DNA of 64,000 nucleotides, from assembly GCF_015706575.1 (NCBI RefSeq), contig NW_024037064.1, forward strand, positions 11,261,606-11,325,605, read 5' to 3'. The notes below the pieces were generated by a model. That model searched no databases, had not been told where the DNA came from, and saw only the letters and a list, made by a program, of their open reading frames with translations. Below, piece after piece: positions 1 through 15,500 of this stretch (its first letter is position 1; each line of letters begins with the position of its first letter). Source of the stretch: Patiria miniata (Eukaryota; Echinodermata; Asteroidea; Valvatida; Asterinidae). A program made the position numbers and the translations under genes.

Positions 1-406
1 AAACCAGTGAAAAAAAAATCATTTTTCTCAAACTGTGAAAACTCTTTTCAACCCAATTTTTTTTTTTCTGTGATTCCCTTTAGTGTTTCTCTTCATTCTG
101 CCACAGATAAACCTAACCCAAAAATGCCTCTAAACCTGTTTTCCAGAAATGGGGAAACACTGTGTGGACTTGCCCAAGTCCACACAACGTCGCCTCTACC
201 TGGTTTATGTGGACCTCTTTTGTTCGGAAGTCCACACAGTGAATGTAATGCCTACCCACTGTATACACACTGTATAATACCCAATGGCTATTGAGGTGTG
301 AAGCCTGCTGAATACAACAGAGTCAATAGCTAGAGAAAGAAAAAAAATAATAATTCACTTCTGAGATAAACATTATCTAGTCTTGGATAATTGTTGAACA
401 ACTCAC
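1..406 (-). other. SORL1-like intron 8 (partial)
   Basis: Begins at the GTGAGT donor of exon 8 (401-406) and runs off the window edge. No further SORL1 exon is recognisable here; the sequence is AT-rich with no clear element. Confidence 0.6.
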
Positions 407-596
407 AGGCTGGCAGGAGATCTCAGGATCTCGGGGTTCCAGCAGGTTCCACTCCCCGCCCTTGTCGTAGGTGATGACGCTGACCATGTTCTCCACCTTG
501 AAATCACCGCTGGGCTCCCTGAATTTGGACGCAATGTAGATCCCGCGCAGTCCCTCCACCCAATGCAGCTCAACGAACTCCTCATCAGCAAAGTTG
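407..596 (-). CDS. SORL1: SORL1-like exon 8
   Basis: Acceptor CTTTTTCAG at 597-605, donor GTGAGT at 401-406. 190 bp; the first base completes a split Ser codon from exon 7 and the end is phase 0. Encodes NFADEEF...HWVEGLRGIYIAS and the Asp-box TYDKGGEW (residues 442-449), matching the human segment FANEPFADFHRVEGL through FDKGGTW. Ends at a Cys that begins the next disulfide-rich stretch. Confidence 0.92.
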
Positions 597-3500
597 CTGA
601 AAAAGTGCCCCCCAAAAAAGGCACAGTAAGTACCACAAACTGCCTTGACCTCACGAAAGGGTCTTAAAGCTATAGTCCATCATTTGCAGCCATCCGAAAA
701 GTAACTGGCGTAATTATTGTTGGAAAACAAACTTGGTTGAAAGATAGTAAAAGGAACTAAACTCCCTGTGAAATTATTCCTTCTGGGAAGCTGTCATTTT
801 GAAGTAATCAACGAAAGAAGGCATTTCCAATGGTGATTCTTAAGAAGCACCGTAGGAAAATTTAAATTAGTACTTCGTTTTGTTATTCAGCGCAGCGCGC
901 ACAAGTATTGGAACGACGCACACATGCGCGCGGTTATTATAATTCGTCGGATCAGTGCGCTACGTCGTGTATGGCTGCAGTTCAAAACAATTCAAAACAT
1001 GATTCAGTAACTTTTGATTTGAAATTGAGACCTTAGAATGCTGTTTTTTCTCGATATGTACAGCTGAAGCTTAGCTGAAACTTCATCAGGTTAGTTGTTC
1101 AGTATCCTTCATTAGATTTTGAACCCTTTTGTTGCTTCAAACGAACAAAATGCACAAATTACAAATGATGGACTATAGCTTTAATAAGCCATTTGTGAAT
1201 AACCTATACCCTTTGCGAGTTAACTTTGAATAACATCTGGTACACTGACTTGCTCATAATGCTTGGCGGGTCTTAACTTTGAAGTGCCCAGACCAAAGAC
1301 ACTGTTGCTATTTCACATGATTCGGGGTAAGCTCTTGCATAGTTACATAAGAGACGCTCAGCATCAATACATTGTTCACAACGGGTGAGAATGCCACAAA
1401 CATGACAAAGACCATACCAGACCATTCCAGAGCTGGGGGTTGCTAGCACGAGGCTTGCCCCGAATCACGCAATATAGCCAAAGTCTCTTTGGTCGGGAGA
1501 CTTCGAAGTTAAAATCTGCCAAGCATTCGAGCTAACTTTCACATTCCATACACCCGTACTTCTTTTGCCCATAAAACGGTTAAACACGAGGGACCCATGC
1601 TTTGGAATTCATTTCCTGATAAACTTATAGCCTCTAAAACAGGCATGCAACTGGGAAATCACAAAAAAAGAGGAAACTCACAATTTTCCCAGACTTTGTA
1701 CAGTGTTTTTCTATTTTCAATGGCACACATGGGAAGTAAAAAAAGAGGAAATCAGCTGATCCGAGGAAAAGTTGCATGCCTGCTAAAAACATTTCGACAG
1801 TTAAACGTATTTACAAATCTATTTTGTTAGAAGCTTATAGCTGAATCTCTGCAATGCAATTGTTCATTTAAATCCAGTTAGCGAGCCTACATTGTATATA
1901 GCCCATGCCCTTAGGTACTTGTCTGCTTTTGTTTGTTCACATCTGTAAGTTAAACTTAGCTTTTGTAAACAACATGTGCACTGAGCCCTGTTGGTATTTT
2001 TGTCTCCCAATCTCATGCCCTCTCTTTTATCTTCTTTCAAGGCTCAATGTACGTGTTTGCTTTATATAGGGACCATTGCTTACAAGCTTTGCTTCTTAAT
2101 GGATCCCTCTGCAGTATCACTTGTTCGTTAATTGCATCTTTATATATCCATTTATTTATTTATATTACTTTCTATGATTAACTTTTGTTGGATTAATACT
2201 GTGGAAATAAATAAACCTGAACCTGAACCTGAAACCTGAACCTGAAAGTCAGGGTACCAGATGTTACTCAAATTTAATTCGCAAACTGCTTATTAGCAGG
2301 AGCCTTTGTAACTGTCTACCTACAGTGCTACCTTACAATGCAGTATAACAAAAGGTCTCTATCAGTAAAAGAACCAAGTTACCATTTTAGAACTCTTTAT
2401 TAGTACCTTAGCCAGGAGTCTTTGCCTGGTCCTTCGGGGCTGTAGTACACAATGTTCTCTAATGACAGTGCATATGAGGTGCCTTGAACCTCACTGATGT
2501 ATAAGTTGGTCTTGTTGAGGTTGTGGTTGACGCAAACAAAGACTTGACCCTCATCAGTATCTGCTATGTAGTAATCCTGGTCAGTGTGCAAAAGGAGTAA
2601 AATGTAGGAGTAAATATAAGGAGTAAAAGCAGGAGGTCGTGGGTTCGAGTCCCATCTCAGTGTTTTTTTCCAACTTTCACTCGGGAGGTAACACACTGAG
2701 TATACAGTGTTTATACGTCGGTGAAGGGCAAAACCTTATTTGATTTACATCACCCCGACGCAAAATTCCAGCTAGTCACCAGCAGTCACATCATACGTCA
2801 AGCAAGCACTGTGACTAGTCCAACTGGGTCAACAGACAAAGCAGTCAAGTTGTGATCACAGCTGTTTTATCCCTCACCCGAGTCAAAACATTGCTGTATC
2901 AAGTTACTTAAACAGTCCCAGCCAGTCAATCCTGCTTGATGTACCGGTAGGTTGGGAATTCTTAACTGTTGAAAACAGTCACTTGTTTGATTTGGGCTGC
3001 AAGGACTACCTACTTGGCACATAATGTGTGTTTGCATAGGAGGGTTTAAAGGGAATGTACAACATTGGCTTTTGCTGCAATGTTCAGAAATAAATGGATT
3101 GGAGGATTAGTATGTTATATAAAATATTGTTAAACTGACTTGTGTCATGTTTTGGGCTTGTAGATGCTGGAAAAACCAAGAAAACCTTATCATGTTCTTG
3201 TAGTCTGGTTCCCTGACCCCACTTAAGATGAACGAAGCAATTTGCTGACTTTGGGGAATTGTAAGGTCAGAGAATCAGTCTGGCAGGCTTGTTCCTCTTC
3301 ACATGTGTGTAATCAATTGCAAAGAAAATGCGGAATAACTAAATATGAAAAATTAAGAACAGTTTTTGAAAAAAAAAAACAGTTTTCTCCAACGCTGGTC
3401 GGTCGACCAGCGTTGGAAAAATACAGTTTTTCTTAAAAATGTCAGCCCACCAGGAGCCACGATTTTAAAGGATTCTTTAGACTGTCAGTCCCTAACAATT

Positions 3501-6500
3501 TAGTAAGGTATTTCGTGATAATTTGATCATTTCGTTTTTTGATGTTTGCAAATGTTGGTTTTTCCCTTTAACAGGCAAGTAAAACTCAAGGTTTATCTTG
3601 AGGTTTAACAATGTTTTACAGGTTACCTCAGGGTTGAACCGTCAGTAACCACAATTAATTTTGCATTCTTACCTATTCAAAGCATCTGCAAAACTTACCT
3701 TCCGCTCGAGGTTGGAAGGGAAGATTGCAGATTCAAAGGGTCCTCGTTGGTAGGAAACCAACAGATCAATATTCGGTCTGTCATCTGATGATTGGCTACC
3801 GGTACGATCAATCTGTTAAAAAAACAAGACGAATCTTGGGAACCCTTCTTCTACTGAACATCAGGGGGCGTTTTCGAATCCCTGTTCTTGACAACACGCG
3901 TGTAACACGAGAACGTGTACTCGAGCTGGTTGTTACGAACGCGCGGGTGCGTGTCGCATCGATATAAAGCAATGCAAATTTGTACTTAGGCCTATTCCAA
4001 ATGAACGAGGACGACTGTTGCAAAACCGGACATGCGGGGATGAAATTGCAGACCTGAACTATAATGGTATTCTTATTCCAATCATTAGGGTATTAGCAAA
4101 AAAAAAACCACAAACAACTTGAGAATCTGCACAGTCCGCCATTTTGTTCAAGCTGCACCTCGCCGAACCCTCCATCAACCGGGGAGTGAAAAAATCGATC
4201 CGGGAACGCCCTCTCGGGTCTGTTCGTTACGTTCGAGACCGCTGTTCTCGTGTCGGGTTAACACGAGCGTTGTCAAGAACAGGGATTCGAAAAGAACCAT
4301 GAATGTTGCCATAAAAACAGCAATATCTGCCATCTAAGGTAAACTTATCGCTGAGCAGAGGTGCCATCCAACTTATTCAAGCCCTACATTGGTGGCCTCG
4401 ATTAATTGTATTCAAATTGGGAGTGTACTCACATAGGGCCAGATAGCTCAGTTGGTAGAACACTTGTAAATTAAAGTAATCTAGAGAACCTTGGGTCACA
4501 TCTTGCATGCTCTAGTCAATTTCTTATCTTAGCCATTTATTTAGTAACTGGAACACGGGGCTCCTGTTGGGAAGATCCTTAAGACATGGCCTGTTTGCAT
4601 GTTTCATGGTCTGTTGTTACATTTCTACCAGAGCCCTACTCTTCTCAAGACGAGGGTAACAAGTAAAGTCTGACACGCGCCAATCAGGCCAATCAGTGTT
4701 TATCTTTGGTTTCAGTGGCAAGAAACACCTGAGAATATATCTATTCCCCTGGCTGGGATGCCAGTCCATTACAGATAACTCCCCAGCTAATGTAATTTAT
4801 ACACTTGGGTTGACAGATATGCAAGTGGGGATGAAGTGGCTTGCCGAAGGACACAACATAAGACCAGCAGCTGCATTTCTAACCCCTGACCCTCTGATCA
4901 TGAGCCAAAAGCCCTAACCATGCCATTTATACACCTTGGTGGAGAGAGGCAAGTGGGATTGAAGTGCCTTGCCCAAGGACACAACATATGACCAGCAGCT
5001 GGATATGAACCCCTGACCCTCTGATCATGAGTCACAAGCCTTAACCATGCCATTTATACACCTGGGTGGAGAGAGGTGAGTGGGATTGAATTGCCTTGCC
5101 CAATGGCCCAACATATGACCAGCAGCTGGATTTCAACCCCTGACCCTCTGATCATGAGTCAAAAGCCCTAACCATGCCATTTATACACCTGGGTGGAGAG
5201 AGGCAAGTGGGATTGAACTGGCTTACCCAAGCGCGCAACATATGACCAGCAGCTTGATTTGAACCCCTGACCCTCTGACCATGAGTCACGAACCCTTAAC
5301 CACTAGGCCAAATTGCCCTGAACTACTAGGCCACACTCCCCCAGTTCCAGTTAAAGTGTTCCAAAAGACTCACCGGTATGGGGGCGGTCTGCGTTGCAAA
5401 CATGTACTCGTCCCGCACTTCAAAATCCAGCACATTGCCGATTATCACCTGTGTCTCCCAATCGAAGTCAAAGTAATGCTCCGACATGAGAATGGTGGAC
5501 AACCCTGTGGGTTCACGTCTCTCTATGTACAGGGTGTCCGGTCTGTCCACCCCTGGTACACCCCTAAAATGAACACACACAAGAAGAACACCCACGACCA
5601 ATAACCAACAGGTAATAAGAGTAAATACATAGCTGCCCCAGGCAGTACAAATCCGACTTTACCAACAATGTGTTAGAGCTGAAGGTAGAGTGTCTTGCTC
5701 AAGAACACTAACATGTACATGTACATAAATACTGCTTTTCACAGGATCTGGGAGTGCTAGGATTATGAAACTTGTTCAATGCTTACCAACTGAACGACCT
5801 CACATCACGTTGTATCTGCGTCCAGGTAGCGCCAAAGTTCTCTGACTTATACAGCTAAAAACAAACATGACATCAAACAGACTTTTGAAGTTAGGGTCAC
5901 GTATTTGAAACTTTCTGAAAATTATATTCTCTTGCCCCTATCATTATTGTTCATACTTTAACGATGCCACCTATTGTCTGATGAAGGAGCAACCGTTTTG
6001 CCTGCTGACAAAATACAAAAATGTAAGTGCGCTTTTCATGATACATGTATGTACGGATATAGAATCATGAATAAGCATGAGCTGTAATCACATACAGGTA
6101 CCGGTGCTCTAGTCTCTATCATTATCATCTATTCCATGGGTAATGTCCTGGTTGGTCTGGTTCAAAGGAATTGCAGCCATCTAGACTGACACGTGCTGCA
6201 TGCTCTCATGATTATGCATTAGATGTCATGAATATGCACCAGGTGTATTCAAATACTGTCTCAGTTTCATCCATCCAAAGGATGTCCGGGTGGGACTAGT
6301 ACTTAATAGGGTTGGCAGTTATCTTGATTGACACAAATCGAACTGCTCATAATGAATATGCATTACATCAGATAACACCATGAATATTCATGAGGTGTTA
6401 TCAAATACTTACTGTCTTGTCCGAATCATCATCATTCATCCCAAGGAGAATGTCTGGGTCGGTCTGGTGCATACTGATGGTTGTCATTGGGGCTGGTGTG

Positions 6501-9500
6501 TGGAAGTGAGTCCAGGTATGGCCCCCGTCAATGGTCCGAAACACTACATTGTGGATGGTGTCCACAAACAGGTACTGCAAACCAACGCAATGCAATGTAA
6601 TTCACTACCGTAAGTCTTAGTCCACTTGAGACCGGATTTCAATTTTGTTCCTGTACATGTACAAGTAGTCCTGTAACAAGTACAAGTAACCTGTAACCTT
6701 CCCAATCACTGGCAAGCTTGGTCGAGCAGCAGGGTGCTCAAACAAGACGAATCAAATCTAGGTTCGGGAACTTCATGTAAATGTTGAAGTGGTTTTTTTA
6801 AAATCGTGTAGATGGTGATATGAATGTTTGTTTTCCTGTGTAGATGGTGGTAAAATCACTTTTTCATCATCCGGATGGTGGTAAGTTGGTTTGTTTTTCA
6901 CCAAGTATTTATAAGGTGATATACTGTTGTTTTTTTCAGCATGTAGATGGTAATGTGAACATTTGGGTTAGTTTGGCACCATGTAGATGGTGATGTATGT
7001 GTATGTTTTTCATCATGTACCTAGGGTTTTTATTTTTCACCATGTAGATGGCGATATGGAGTCTTTGCTTGTACATGTAGATCAAGATTGTATGACTTTC
7101 CAACTTCACTGCTGAAGGTAAAGATATTCACTGCAGATAAACCTGTTTGCAACTTATCCTGGACATTCAAATGAATAATTGTATGTTTACAATGTACATT
7201 GCATTAGCAACTTTTAACTTTGGTGTTTGTCCAGTTGTAGTGTTTTATAACTGTTTGTTAAATTGTGTAATTGTATTAACGTAACTCCCTACTGTATTTT
7301 ACTTAGTATCGGACCAAGGCCGCCAAAATCCATCAATCCCACTGCTTCCAATGCATGCTTTGCTTCAGGCCTCCAGGCCCTAGTCCAACTCCATCAATAT
7401 TTAGTCACACCAGGTCTGCAGGGCCAAGTCCCCCAAAATCCACCAAAATGGGGGGATGGATTTTGATGAAGTTGGGGAGGTAAGGGTTAGTGTTTAATTG
7501 TATAAAATATTACTGTTGAATTGTTGTTTTTAAGTTTTTACTGTACAATTTTCAATTTCATACTGTAATTGCATATGCGCATCGGAACATTTTTATGCAA
7601 TTTGCAAAATGTCAATCTTATTATTATTATCTTCAAGTAAAGTTGAATACTCGATCCTGATTGGTCGATCCATGGCAACAAGTTGGCTACATATAACCAT
7701 GTAGCACGGCCACGGTCCATACCACACTCCGTTTATTGCACTATTCAAAGATGCAAGCGCCATTCCGTACAACACACACATGTACATGTAATAGGATAAC
7801 AACTGAAAAGATCGTGTACGGCATACGCCCTTAGTCTTTACTGCGCGCCAAATTTGCTTGAAGGTAAATTAGTGTCCCGCTCGCGTTCGTGGAACACGTA
7901 AAATGTAGGGTGTCTGTGTCCCACATAACACTCTGTCGCGCATCACATTATTCCATGTTCCACTCGCGCTCGCGGGATAACTTTAGCATTATTATTATTA
8001 TTTACAAAAGAGATCACTCTTAAAGAAAGCTCACCCGGTCGACATCTGATGGGATGTGGTAGAACCAGTCAAATATTGCTGGTTGCGCACCGTCTATGTT
8101 TAGGCCTTCCTTCTTCTCAAATGTTTGACCGTAATCGTAGGAGAAGTAGACACGGGTGTTGGATGTGCTAGACTGGGTGATTTCTCGGGTTAGGCAGACG
8201 ATCATGTCGCTACCCGCGCCGGCCCAGTGAACGATGAGCTCCGGATTGCTGTCAATCAGATCGTACTGAAGGGTAGAGTAAAAACATGCGTTAAGGTTAA
8301 TTAGTCATCAAATAGTTTACATGTACCGGTATGTTCAGTGTTCTCCAACCTGTAAAAATAACCTGGTGCCCCGCCATGCTTTCTGAGGCACCCGCCAAGC
8401 TTGAAAAGTTGCCGCCATGCTTTAAAAAAAAGGACAAAATAATAATTTAAAAAAGACAAACAAGTGGGACTACACTTACCCTCCAGGGTATATTTTTGCC
8501 AGAAACTCTGCCAAAAGCAATAATTTGCAACACTTCCAATCACATTTTTTTCAACATTACAACTCTGGAGTGTTTTTGCAAAAGGCCCAGTGGTCAATGA
8601 GTACTGCAAACTGTACCAGTCATTGAAACAGTATTTCATGCGGCAGCTCACTGATCACTTGTGTTGGCCTGACTGTGAGCTGAATGGGAACTTCAGGTGA
8701 AATCGAATATTTTAATCTCTGATTTCTCCCTCCACCAGTATTTACCATATAAATTAAAATACAGAATTTGTGCTAGCTTTTTGTTTGGTTCTGATGATTA
8801 ATTCGATGTACATTGTCCATGTTCCATGCTAACAGTGTATGCTTTCAAGAGACAAGTACATACATGTGTTGTACATACTAGTATATGGCTCCAAATCCGT
8901 AACATCAACTGCATAAATGCATTTAAATACATGTACATGTAAAAATGTACATGTATACACCGGTACTACTATCCAGACACACAATATACTCATGTGTAAA
9001 TCATTTACAAGTATTCAACATAACAAATTAATCATCAACATCATTATATTCGTTCCCTCAGAAAAATCCACACAACAGACGCACGGTAACCATGGCAATA
9101 ATGAATCATCTATAGAACTTCAGAATGGCACGTTGGGAAGATGCGGGAGTTCAAACAGCCAACATTCAGATAAAAAAAGATACATGTAAATACATGTGAC
9201 ATACACCTCTTTACATCTAGCGTATGCTACACTGTACAAATGCAGTACATAATGTACAATGTACATATACATGTACAATGTATGCTCAATGACATATTAC
9301 AAAACAAAATCAAGCCCAAAAAACCCCAAAATAATAACATTTGCCCCGGCTTTACACATTGTAGCCTGAAATCCACAACCAAACGTACAATTTCCAGGGT
9401 TGATAAAAATCATGTTTTGGGGGTTTATAAAAAACAAGATTTTTTTTAGATTTCAATCAGATTTTTTTTTTCATTTAAATCAAATTTATTTTATTTTTAT

Positions 9501-12500
9501 CTTGTATCTAAATGAGTAAATACGAAAAGTACATCAAATTTGACTCAAATTGGTTTATTCCACACACATCTGGCTAACTCTGTATAATCTGCACTGTTTT
9601 GTTGGAACTCTTAAAGGGAATATACAACATTTGCAAACATCCAAAAATAAAACTACCAAGTTTTTGCAAAATACCTTAATAGGATGTTGGTAAATGACAG
9701 TCTAAAGCATCCTGTAAAATTACGGCACCTGGTAACCTGTCATTTTCAAGAAAAGTGGTATTTTTGTATCAATTTCCAACGCTGATCGGCCGATCAGCGT
9801 TGGAAACAACTGGCTTTTTTTCAAATACTGGCCCCAATTGACCATTGCACTTGTTTACAATCGATTACAAACCTATGAACGGGTACGAGCAAGCTAGACT
9901 AGTTCCCTGACCTTACAATTCCCCAATGTATGTAAACTGCTCTGTTTCTTCTTATATGGAGTCAGGGAACCAGACTACAGGAAAATGATCGTTTTTCTTG
10001 GTTTTCATAGCATTTTCGAACCCAAAACCTCCAAAAAGTCAGTGTAACTATATTTGCTTTATATTTCCAACCCCCCAATTCCATCCATTTCTGAAAATTA
10101 CAGCAAAAGCAAATGATGTATATTCCCTTTAAATCCCCCAAAAGACTTTTTTCTACAAAAGATTCACTCTTAAAAATACATATATTTTCACTATTTTTAA
10201 GTGATCTCAATCAATGATTTGAATCAAACAACCCCGAGACTTCTTGTCAATAGTTTCATGACAACAGAGTGTGATACCAAATTTTCAGTAAAAAAAGCGG
10301 AAACAAAACCCCCCAAAATGTACTTTATATTAAACAAATATGTAGCACCGAAACTAATAAATGACTGGTAAGCCAATTTCAGAAACTAGGGCCTACATGT
10401 AAATGACTTTTAGATGAAAAATTACTGAAATAGCTCAATCCAGTCAGAATTCAACAAATATCACCATGTAAACACAATGACCCTCAAACCCGTTTTGTCT
10501 CCCCCCCCCCCCCAAAAAAACCACCAAAATTATTGTGTGTTTGGAACAACAAAGAAAATGACACAGAAAACATACATGTTTCAACAACTGGAGTACACAA
10601 TATCTTTATTAACAACCCTGCTATTAGGCAAACAGATGATTTATAAAATCCACTTTTGTTTTAAAGTCGGGCCTTCAAAAGGACTTTTTTCAACATTTTT
10701 AACTTATAAACTGAGGTTTTATCACTGACGACGATTCTTGAAATAACCATTTTGGACGAAAGAGGTTTTTAGGGTCATTGTGTTTAAATGGTGATATACT
10801 TTGAATGGATTGAGCAATTGAAGTATTTTTTCATCTTAAAGAAGATTATGAAATTGGCTTTCCAGTCATTACTATATTTTTGGTGCTACACATTTTTCTG
10901 AATATGAAATATATTTTTGGGGTTTGGGTTCCGCTTTCTTTTTTGACTCGCCCTGTAGGCCCCTATATACGTCCTTAAGTATGTACATGTACATGTACAT
11001 ACTCATGGAGAGGTGTAGGAAACATGCATTTCCTACCTCCATTGTATAAACATGTTTGGTGGGCTATATTGTTCAATGACATGTAGGCCTACCAGTGCAT
11101 GTTTTTATGCACAAACAGGGATAAAAATATCCTCTGGGTCTCTGGACATTGTAAACTTGTCTATATACATTGTAAACTTGTCTAGTGCATTCTTTGCACT
11201 AGACCAAGTAAAATATTTGTCCATGTACATGTAATATACATGTACATGCTTCCCATTTTAAAATCAATGCAAGAGAATGTTTTTCTGTACTTGGCTTTAC
11301 ATGTAGGTTTAACTTTTTATGTACACATGTACACATTATTTATTCACACTGCAAATGTGCGCTGGTCTAATAACACATTTCATGCTTCATGTACCGGTAC
11401 ATGTATACCTGTACTGTACTACATGTAGCGCAGTTGCCTAGTGATTTTTTTAAATGAAATTCACACACCGACAAAAAAATGTGTAGCCTGGTGAAAGGGG
11501 AGGGTCGTTTTTACCTTGAACATGTTGAAGAGGACCTCTTCACCACAATGTGGACATTTTGAAAAATGGATCTTTTCATGTGTAATAATCAGTTGATTAC
11601 GCATGAAAAAGCACAATTGCGAGGAAAAAGCAGACCTGCGGTAGGGAGTTATACATATTGTGTACATATAGTTACTAAACTTTCAATACATTGATTGAGG
11701 ACATAAAAACCGCTACCTTGATAATATTACATGTATAGTAGTTAATGTTTACTGTTGGTGTGTCTGTCATGTCTAGCAGACCAGTACATGTTTCAAATTC
11801 ATCAGTGTATACTGTAATAATGAGAAAACCTAATGGAGCATTTAATACTCGTATGTACATGCATACATGTACATAAATAGTATGTATACATGTACGCATC
11901 TGGTACCAATACCTGAATACAGTCAAACCTTCATAAGAAGAGCACTGTTAATACAAGGTACTGCTTATAACAAGCAATATTTTACGTCCCAAGTCTTTGT
12001 TTTTCGTTGTTGTCCGTTACTGTTAATACAACTTGGTACCTGTTATAACAAGGTAATTCGTTAAGTCCCAAGGACCTTGTTATAAAGGTGTTCCACTGTA
12101 TATTTGGGCAATTGTTATACTCAGTGGCCATATACCGGTACTGAGCTATATTTTGACGCCATATTACACGATCGAGGCACATGTACCGTATTACATTTAC
12201 ATCAACAGGGACCTACGGTACATTTGTGGGTAGTACAGTGTACTTGATATAACACTGGTACCTAACCCGTTAATTAAAGAAACCCAGGTCTCCGCTAAAG
12301 AAACTCAACCCAAAAATTTAAATTTTAGAAGTTGCTGTTCAGATTATGCATAAAGGTCCACACGATAGTGACTACTTCCACATCAGTTTATCAATGCAGC
12401 ACAATACAAGTGTGTACATTGAGCTTTATACCTTTATGGTGAAAACTGCAACTTTCCCGAGCGTCATAAATGTGAAATCAGTTGGTTTTCCATACCTGTG

Positions 12501-15500
12501 TAGCCTGGTTTTCATTTGAAATTTCCCCACCAATAACATTTTCTTTTTCATTGTCCGAGAAGTTTAAGTAATATTTGTAAAGTTGGTTACGGGTACCCGA
12601 TCCCATGGAACTGGTTCCTAAAATCAGCAGTAGGGTTCTCGGGTACCCGGTTCGGGTGCAGCCCTGTAATTGTATGTTTCTTCCAGGGCTATGCATTGGA
12701 ACTGGGTGCCCAACCGTTGGAGCCGGCTCCAGATTATGGGATCGAGTACCATAATCAACTTTACATAAAGTAGGCCTAACTTCTCAGACAATGCAAAGGA
12801 AAGGTTTTGAATGTCATTTGTGGTGAATTTTCAAAATAAAAAAAACCGAAAAACATAGGCCTACCAGTATTTTACGATTATGACGCTCGCCGCAGTTTAC
12901 ACCTTAAAGCTATGAATAGGGCTAGTGAACTTTTTTTTCAATGGTTGTATTTGTTTAAGAGATTGCTTTCATTGTAAAGCCCACCCAAAAAGAAAACAAA
13001 TGATGGTAAAATTGCAAAAATTAAACCATGCAATCCAAAGTTATGGCCAAATATATGTCGATCAAATGACGTTATTTTGTATAGGAAATGTGTACGAAAA
13101 TGGTGATTTTTTGTGAAATTGAATAAAAAGGCATATTTGAACATCTGTTATGGTGTAAATAAACACTTTGGTAAACTTTAACTTGTTTTTGTCCATTGTT
13201 TATCACAAATACTATTGGTTTCAGTTGGTTTTGAGTTGATAAAAAACTTGATGTGCAATAAAATGAATGTTAAAAATGTACTTTTACACTAAAAATCATG
13301 AACGGCAAGGTTGAAAAATGACTAAGTCCTACCCAAAAAGCACTAAAAGTAACAAAACTTCCATTCACTAGCACATATTCTCACCAAATTTGGATGACAC
13401 AAGGATTGTGTGTAGATACAGCATGTGGGCCCTAAAAAAGACCACAAAAAAATCTAAATCTAAAAAAAACCTACTTTTTTTGGCTAATTTTTGGCCAAAA
13501 TGGAGAAATTTCAGTCTGGCATGCGTAAACGTGTAAACTGGCCCAAGCCGAAGTCCAATTCTCAATGCCCAAAATCCCCAAATTTGACAAAAATTTAAAC
13601 AAAGATATAAAACTTGGGTATCCCATTTAGGTTATAAAACGAAGTTTCTCTCATATTTGGGTTATTTTATCCGATTTTGGTGCAAATCTCATAAGCCTAG
13701 TAATTTAGTAAAAAAAGTATGCGCCGAGCGTAATGATTTTCCTGCGTAATTCCAATGGCCTAACGTTACATCAGTGCCCATCAGTTTTTGTACACAAAAA
13801 TCGTACATGCTATAGCCACCCAACAAACTTTAAAAACATCAGATTTCACTCTCAAAAACGGCCACAAAGTTATTAGATATGCTACCTGAGATACAAGGAG
13901 AGATCGATTTTTAAGATCGAGGAACTACGATGTAAGCAAAAAGTGAAATGATGGCCGGTACTGCGGTAGCAAAAACACTCCGAGTTCCATTTCGTTTACA
14001 CCACGTGCGATGGAGTCTGGACGGATTCCGAAAACGAAGGACTTACACTGGTATCCACTAATATATTCTGACCGTACGGGCCATGAAGGGAATCAGTGTA
14101 GAATATGCATTACGCGACAATAATACGCATCACGTGCCAATGTTTTGGCTGCACTCGATCTCACACGTGATAATTTTCCGTTGCGTTTACATTATCGCGT
14201 GCCGGGAACGAAACAGTGATGCTTACACGACGCGCGCTGTCAAACAGAAGGCGCCATGATGAAAATCCATCGCGACACAAATGTGTCTATAACTCTAAAA
14301 TAAAATCATATTTTGAAGGTTTTTAAAAAAGCAATTCAAGCTTCGATATCACTAATTACAATTTTCAAGGTTCCATTATTATTTTCAATGTATTTCGTGA
14401 TGAAAAAGTTTTGGGAAAAACAAAAAGAATCGTAACTTTGCAACGCATAGGCCGATTATCATGGAACGTGGATGGTTGACTGAGATTTTCAATAAGCTTT
14501 CGACTGACGTATGGCTTCTTGACATCTGCTATGCTACACTACCGTCGAGACCGAGTTAAACACAGTCACCAGGGCAGACAATTCTTGCCGTGGATCTTGA
14601 ACGCTTGGACCGGTCTGTGCGTGCCGCATGGCCCGTGAACGTAACATGTCGTGCGCGCAGCATTTTTCGTACTCGGAGTTAAAATGAGACTTTTCAAACA
14701 GCAAAAAACAGTGTAATTTCGACTCAAATCCCAATCACAATGGCAAAATATGTAAGTTTATTACATCATTGAACTATCTTTATAAATTACGAGGAATATT
14801 TCAAAATTTTAACTTATAAATGGGGAATGAAAACATCCGACTTTTTGAAACAAAATCACCGGGCGTGTGTATGTTGCGCGCATTCGTTTTGTACACTAAG
14901 TGATCACCGGCAGCAAACAGCGAGTGCGCGAGCCCTACTATGAAGTTTGTATCTTGCTATATTGATGCACCAATGTACATGTTGTACATATGTACATATG
15001 TACATATGTACATGTAGTATTATTGTACGGACATTTACCGGAATGAACAACCTGAACAGCAATTTCTTGAGATTTGAATATTGGTCTTTTTTTAAATGGG
15101 TACCCGGGTACCCATGTTTATTTTTCAATCCGTTACCCGGTTCCCGCACTCCCCGTAAATGCACACCCCTATTTTCTTTTTCTTCTCTCATTTGTCTTTT
15201 CTTATCCTTCCTATGAATATGGGTAAATTTAGTCAAGTGTTTGCAGTAGCTCCAAGGTGAGGAGATATCATCAAAAGTAAATAACTCTTCCGTCATAAAT
15301 ACATACACACAACAGCAGTCAAATTAACAGCGGCCCGACCACATCAAACAGAGTTCAATATTTTCCAGGTTATTCAAATTGTCCACGGCCATTAACAAAA
15401 TTCATCTTGTTTATGGCTCGATTGTTTATTGCTTTTTTCACTGGCTTTTTAGAAGGCACCATTGGAAAAGCCTTAAGTTTTGTTTGGATTTTGTTTTCTC

